64,000 nucleotides of DNA. Origin: Chloroflexota bacterium (GTDB taxonomy: Bacteria; Chloroflexota; Limnocylindria; Limnocylindrales; CSP1-4). The translations under genes were made by a program, and so were the position numbers. The stretch lies in NCBI GenBank assembly GCA_021783095.1, contig JAJXUG010000007.1, positions 34,355-98,354 of the forward strand, read 5' to 3'. Within the stretch, counting starts at the first letter, position 1. The number at the start of each line of letters is the position of its first letter. Shown piece after piece: positions 62,424-64,000 of this stretch. The notes below the pieces were generated by a model. It ran no database searches and had not been told where the DNA came from. It saw nothing but the letters and a program-made list of their open reading frames with translations.

Positions 62424-62756
62424 CTAGCGGTTCGGCCGAGGATCCTCCTCGCCGGCCGCCTGTGTCGGGCGCTCGAACGTCACGCGATACCAGTTGGCCG
62501 GATGCTCTGGAGCGCCGACGACCGGCAGCGTGAAAATCTCTACCGACGCCACGAGGTAGCCGCGCTTGCGCATCGCCGCGGTGTCGGCCTCGATCCTGGC
62601 GGCCAGCCGCTCCTCCGACTGCAGCCCCACCCGCAGGCCGAGTGCCGCGAACAGCGGCGCGAGCAGCACGTTGGCCCAGACGAGCAGGCTGTCGCGACCG
62701 TACTGGCGGACTACCACCGGTCTGGGCGCGGACCGGCCCAGCCGCCCGCCCACCAT
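62424..62756 (-). CDS. Hypothetical protein with one hydrophobic segment
   Basis: A 110-residue protein from ATG 62756; a longer form begins at 62840. One hydrophobic stretch (SLLVWANVLLAPLFAALGL, about residues 22-40) is followed by a helical part rich in Arg/Glu, then GYLVASVEIFTLPVVG and NWYRVTFERP. No family recognised. Absent Shine-Dalgarno; coding is likely from composition. Confidence 0.5.
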   Translation of the reverse strand: MVGGRLGRSAPRPVVVRQYGRDSLLVWANVLLAPLFAALGLRVGLQSEERLAARIEADTAAMRKRGYLVASVEIFTLPVVGAPEHPANWYRVTFERPTQAAGEEDPRPNR

Positions 62757-62917
62757 TGTTCGCAGCGACACGCTCGGACGCCTCCGTTCCGGAACACGAT
62801 ACGCGCGGCCTTCGGAACGGGCCACGTCGGCAGCGTGCACCAGACTGACGAGGCATCTGGAAAACGACGCCCAGGACGTTGTCAGCGCCGGAAACGCACC
62901 TGGTTCATCATCGGTGC

Positions 62918-63862
62918 ATGACGACTCCCTGGTTCGGCCTCCACCTCCCGTCCTACACCCATCCCGGGACCCCCGGCGCAGAGCTGTTCGACAAGACCGT
63001 CGAGCAGGCGAAGGCGGCCGAGGCGGCGGGCTTCGGCCTGGTCACCGTGATGGACCACCTCAACCAGATCCCGGGCATCGGCGTGCCCGACGAGCCGATG
63101 ATGGACGGCTGGTCGGTGCTCGCAGCACTGGCGCGCGAGACGAAGCGGGTCCGCCTCTCGACCCTCGTCTCGGGCGTCACCTACCGCAACCCGGCCCTGC
63201 TGGCGAAGACGGCCACGACGCTCGACGTGATCTCCGGCGGGCGCGCGATCCTCGGCCTCGGCGCTGCCTGGTACGAGGCGGAGCACGAGGCCTTCGGCTT
63301 CGACTTCCCGCCGATCAAGGAGCGGATGGACCGCCTGGACGAGGCGCTGACGATCATTCGCGGCATGTTCAGGAGCGAGCGCTCGAGCTTCCATGGCGCC
63401 TTCTACCGCACGGTCGACGTCATCAACGTCCCGAGGCCGGTGCAGCCCGGCGGCCCGCGGATCCTTGTGGGCGGGGGCGGCGAGCAGCGCACGCTTCGGA
63501 TCGCGGCCAAGCACGCCGACATCACGCACTGGTTCCCGCTCGGCATGGAGACGCTCAACCGCAAGACCGACCTGCTGCGCGGCTACGCCGAGGAGATCGG
63601 GCGCGACCCGTCCACGATCGAGCGGACGATGGCGGCGCCGGTGCTGGTGGGGCCCGACGAGGCCGGGGCCAAGGCGATGCTGGACCGCGTGGCGCCCGAC
63701 CGCCGACCCCACGTGTTCGCGGGAACCCCGGAGCAGGCCGCGAACGAGCTCCGGCCCTACCTCGATGCCGGCTTCGCGGGCTTCACGTTCAACAACAACA
63801 TCTACACGACGCCGGAGCACGTCGCCGTCCTGGGCGACCTGCTGCGGCTGATCGGCGGCTGA
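62918..63862 (+). CDS. LLM-class (luciferase-like) F420/flavin oxidoreductase
   Basis: A 314-residue TIM-barrel oxidoreductase of the luciferase-like monooxygenase family. VEQAKAAEAAGFGLVTVMDHL (split over the first helix and strand), VRLSTLVSGVTYRNPALLAKTATTLDVISGGRAILGLGAAW, and PRILVGGGGEQRTLRIAAKHADI are the family markers. The GRAILGLGAAW form is frequent in F420-dependent members. The ATG at 62918 gives the canonical start; upstream residues are not conserved. The substrate is unknown. F420 rather than FMN use is inference. Confidence 0.9.
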   Translation: MTTPWFGLHLPSYTHPGTPGAELFDKTVEQAKAAEAAGFGLVTVMDHLNQIPGIGVPDEPMMDGWSVLAALARETKRVRLSTLVSGVTYRNPALLAKTATTLDVISGGRAILGLGAAWYEAEHEAFGFDFPPIKERMDRLDEALTIIRGMFRSERSSFHGAFYRTVDVINVPRPVQPGGPRILVGGGGEQRTLRIAAKHADITHWFPLGMETLNRKTDLLRGYAEEIGRDPSTIERTMAAPVLVGPDEAGAKAMLDRVAPDRRPHVFAGTPEQAANELRPYLDAGFAGFTFNNNIYTTPEHVAVLGDLLRLIGG

Positions 63863-63879
63863 CCCCACTCCGATCCTGG

Positions 63880-64000
63880 CATCGGCGCAGGCGCTGGCCG
63901 CTGGCGCTGGCGTCGGCCGCCGCCGCCGGCCGCCGGGCCCCTGGCACTGGCACTGACCGCAGGGCCCCTGGCCCCGGGCGCTGGCCCCGGGCGCTGGCCC
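63880..64000. repeat. Low-complexity CTGGC/CCCGGGCG repeats at the window end
   Basis: GGCGCTGGC-type units then CTGGCACTGGCACTG and GGCCCCGGGCGCTGGCCCCGGG in tandem. It runs off the edge. Could be a tandem repeat array or the 5'/3' part of a repetitive gene. Confidence 0.6.

Overview
The window is about 70% GC, densely coded and free of rRNA, tRNA, CRISPR or prophage genes. The content is consistent with a bacterial chromosome, probably Chloroflexota (my best guess is the Limnocylindria-type lineages). The clues are a CIRCE-controlled hrcA-grpE-dnaK operon, a menaquinone-only quinone pathway, a luciferase-like F420-type oxidoreductase, PgpH/YbeY/YqeY/S21, bacterial alpha-2-macroglobulin and frequent GTG starts. 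The phylum is an inference, not a measurement.

Layout. 1-2.2 kb (minus strand): start of glucose-6-phosphate isomerase, beta-carbonic anhydrase and a GNAT acetyltransferase. 2.8-6.7 kb: lepA, a CPBP-type membrane protease and hemW. 6.9-9.1 kb: a lipoprotein, a membrane protein and a shortened DinB protein. 9.2-13.0 kb: the heat-shock operon with a perfect CIRCE. 13.2-14.3 kb: a frameshifted nuclease-domain relic and a DCC-family oxidoreductase. 14.2-24.9 kb: a nine-gene operon, tetR-menF-menD-menH-menB-menA-menC-menE-menG, in which every junction overlaps by 4 nt. It is preceded by a promoter with a perfect 12+12 bp palindrome at the expected start of transcription. Its menE is fused to an alpha/beta hydrolase. 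25.0-28.7 kb: an ArsR-like gene bracketed by about 56-bp inverted repeats, then an ABC-2 exporter. 29.0-34.4 kb: uracil-DNA glycosylase, dnaJ-prmA, a second DinB protein and mtaB. 34.4-38.5 kb: a hemerythrin relic, MarR, a ClC channel gene split by one in-frame TGA, a HIT protein and a secreted protein. 38.7-43.2 kb (minus): acyl-CoA ligase, then an ECF sigma factor with a membrane anti-sigma candidate carrying seven Asp-boxes. 43.6-46.6 kb: rpsU, yqeY, pgpH. 46.8-55.7 kb: an S53 peptidase, a decayed alpha-2-macroglobulin paralogue, def/ybeY (divergent) and a 1,671-residue alpha-2-macroglobulin. 56.5-63.9 kb: pth-mfd-nudix, DUF1801, a MOSC relic, a small hypothetical protein and an LLM-class oxidoreductase.

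Three layers of structure lie outside the genes. First, at least 15 genes have a TAnnnT -10 hexamer 6-10 nt before the start codon, so leaderless mRNAs look common; this also fixes many start sites. Second, three copies of a 164-186 bp element with 30-36 bp terminal inverted repeats lie in intergenic DNA, two of them beside broken genes. Third, several intergenic regions hold different short palindrome arrays (2.3-2.5 kb, 38.55-38.68 kb, 56.09-56.36 kb).
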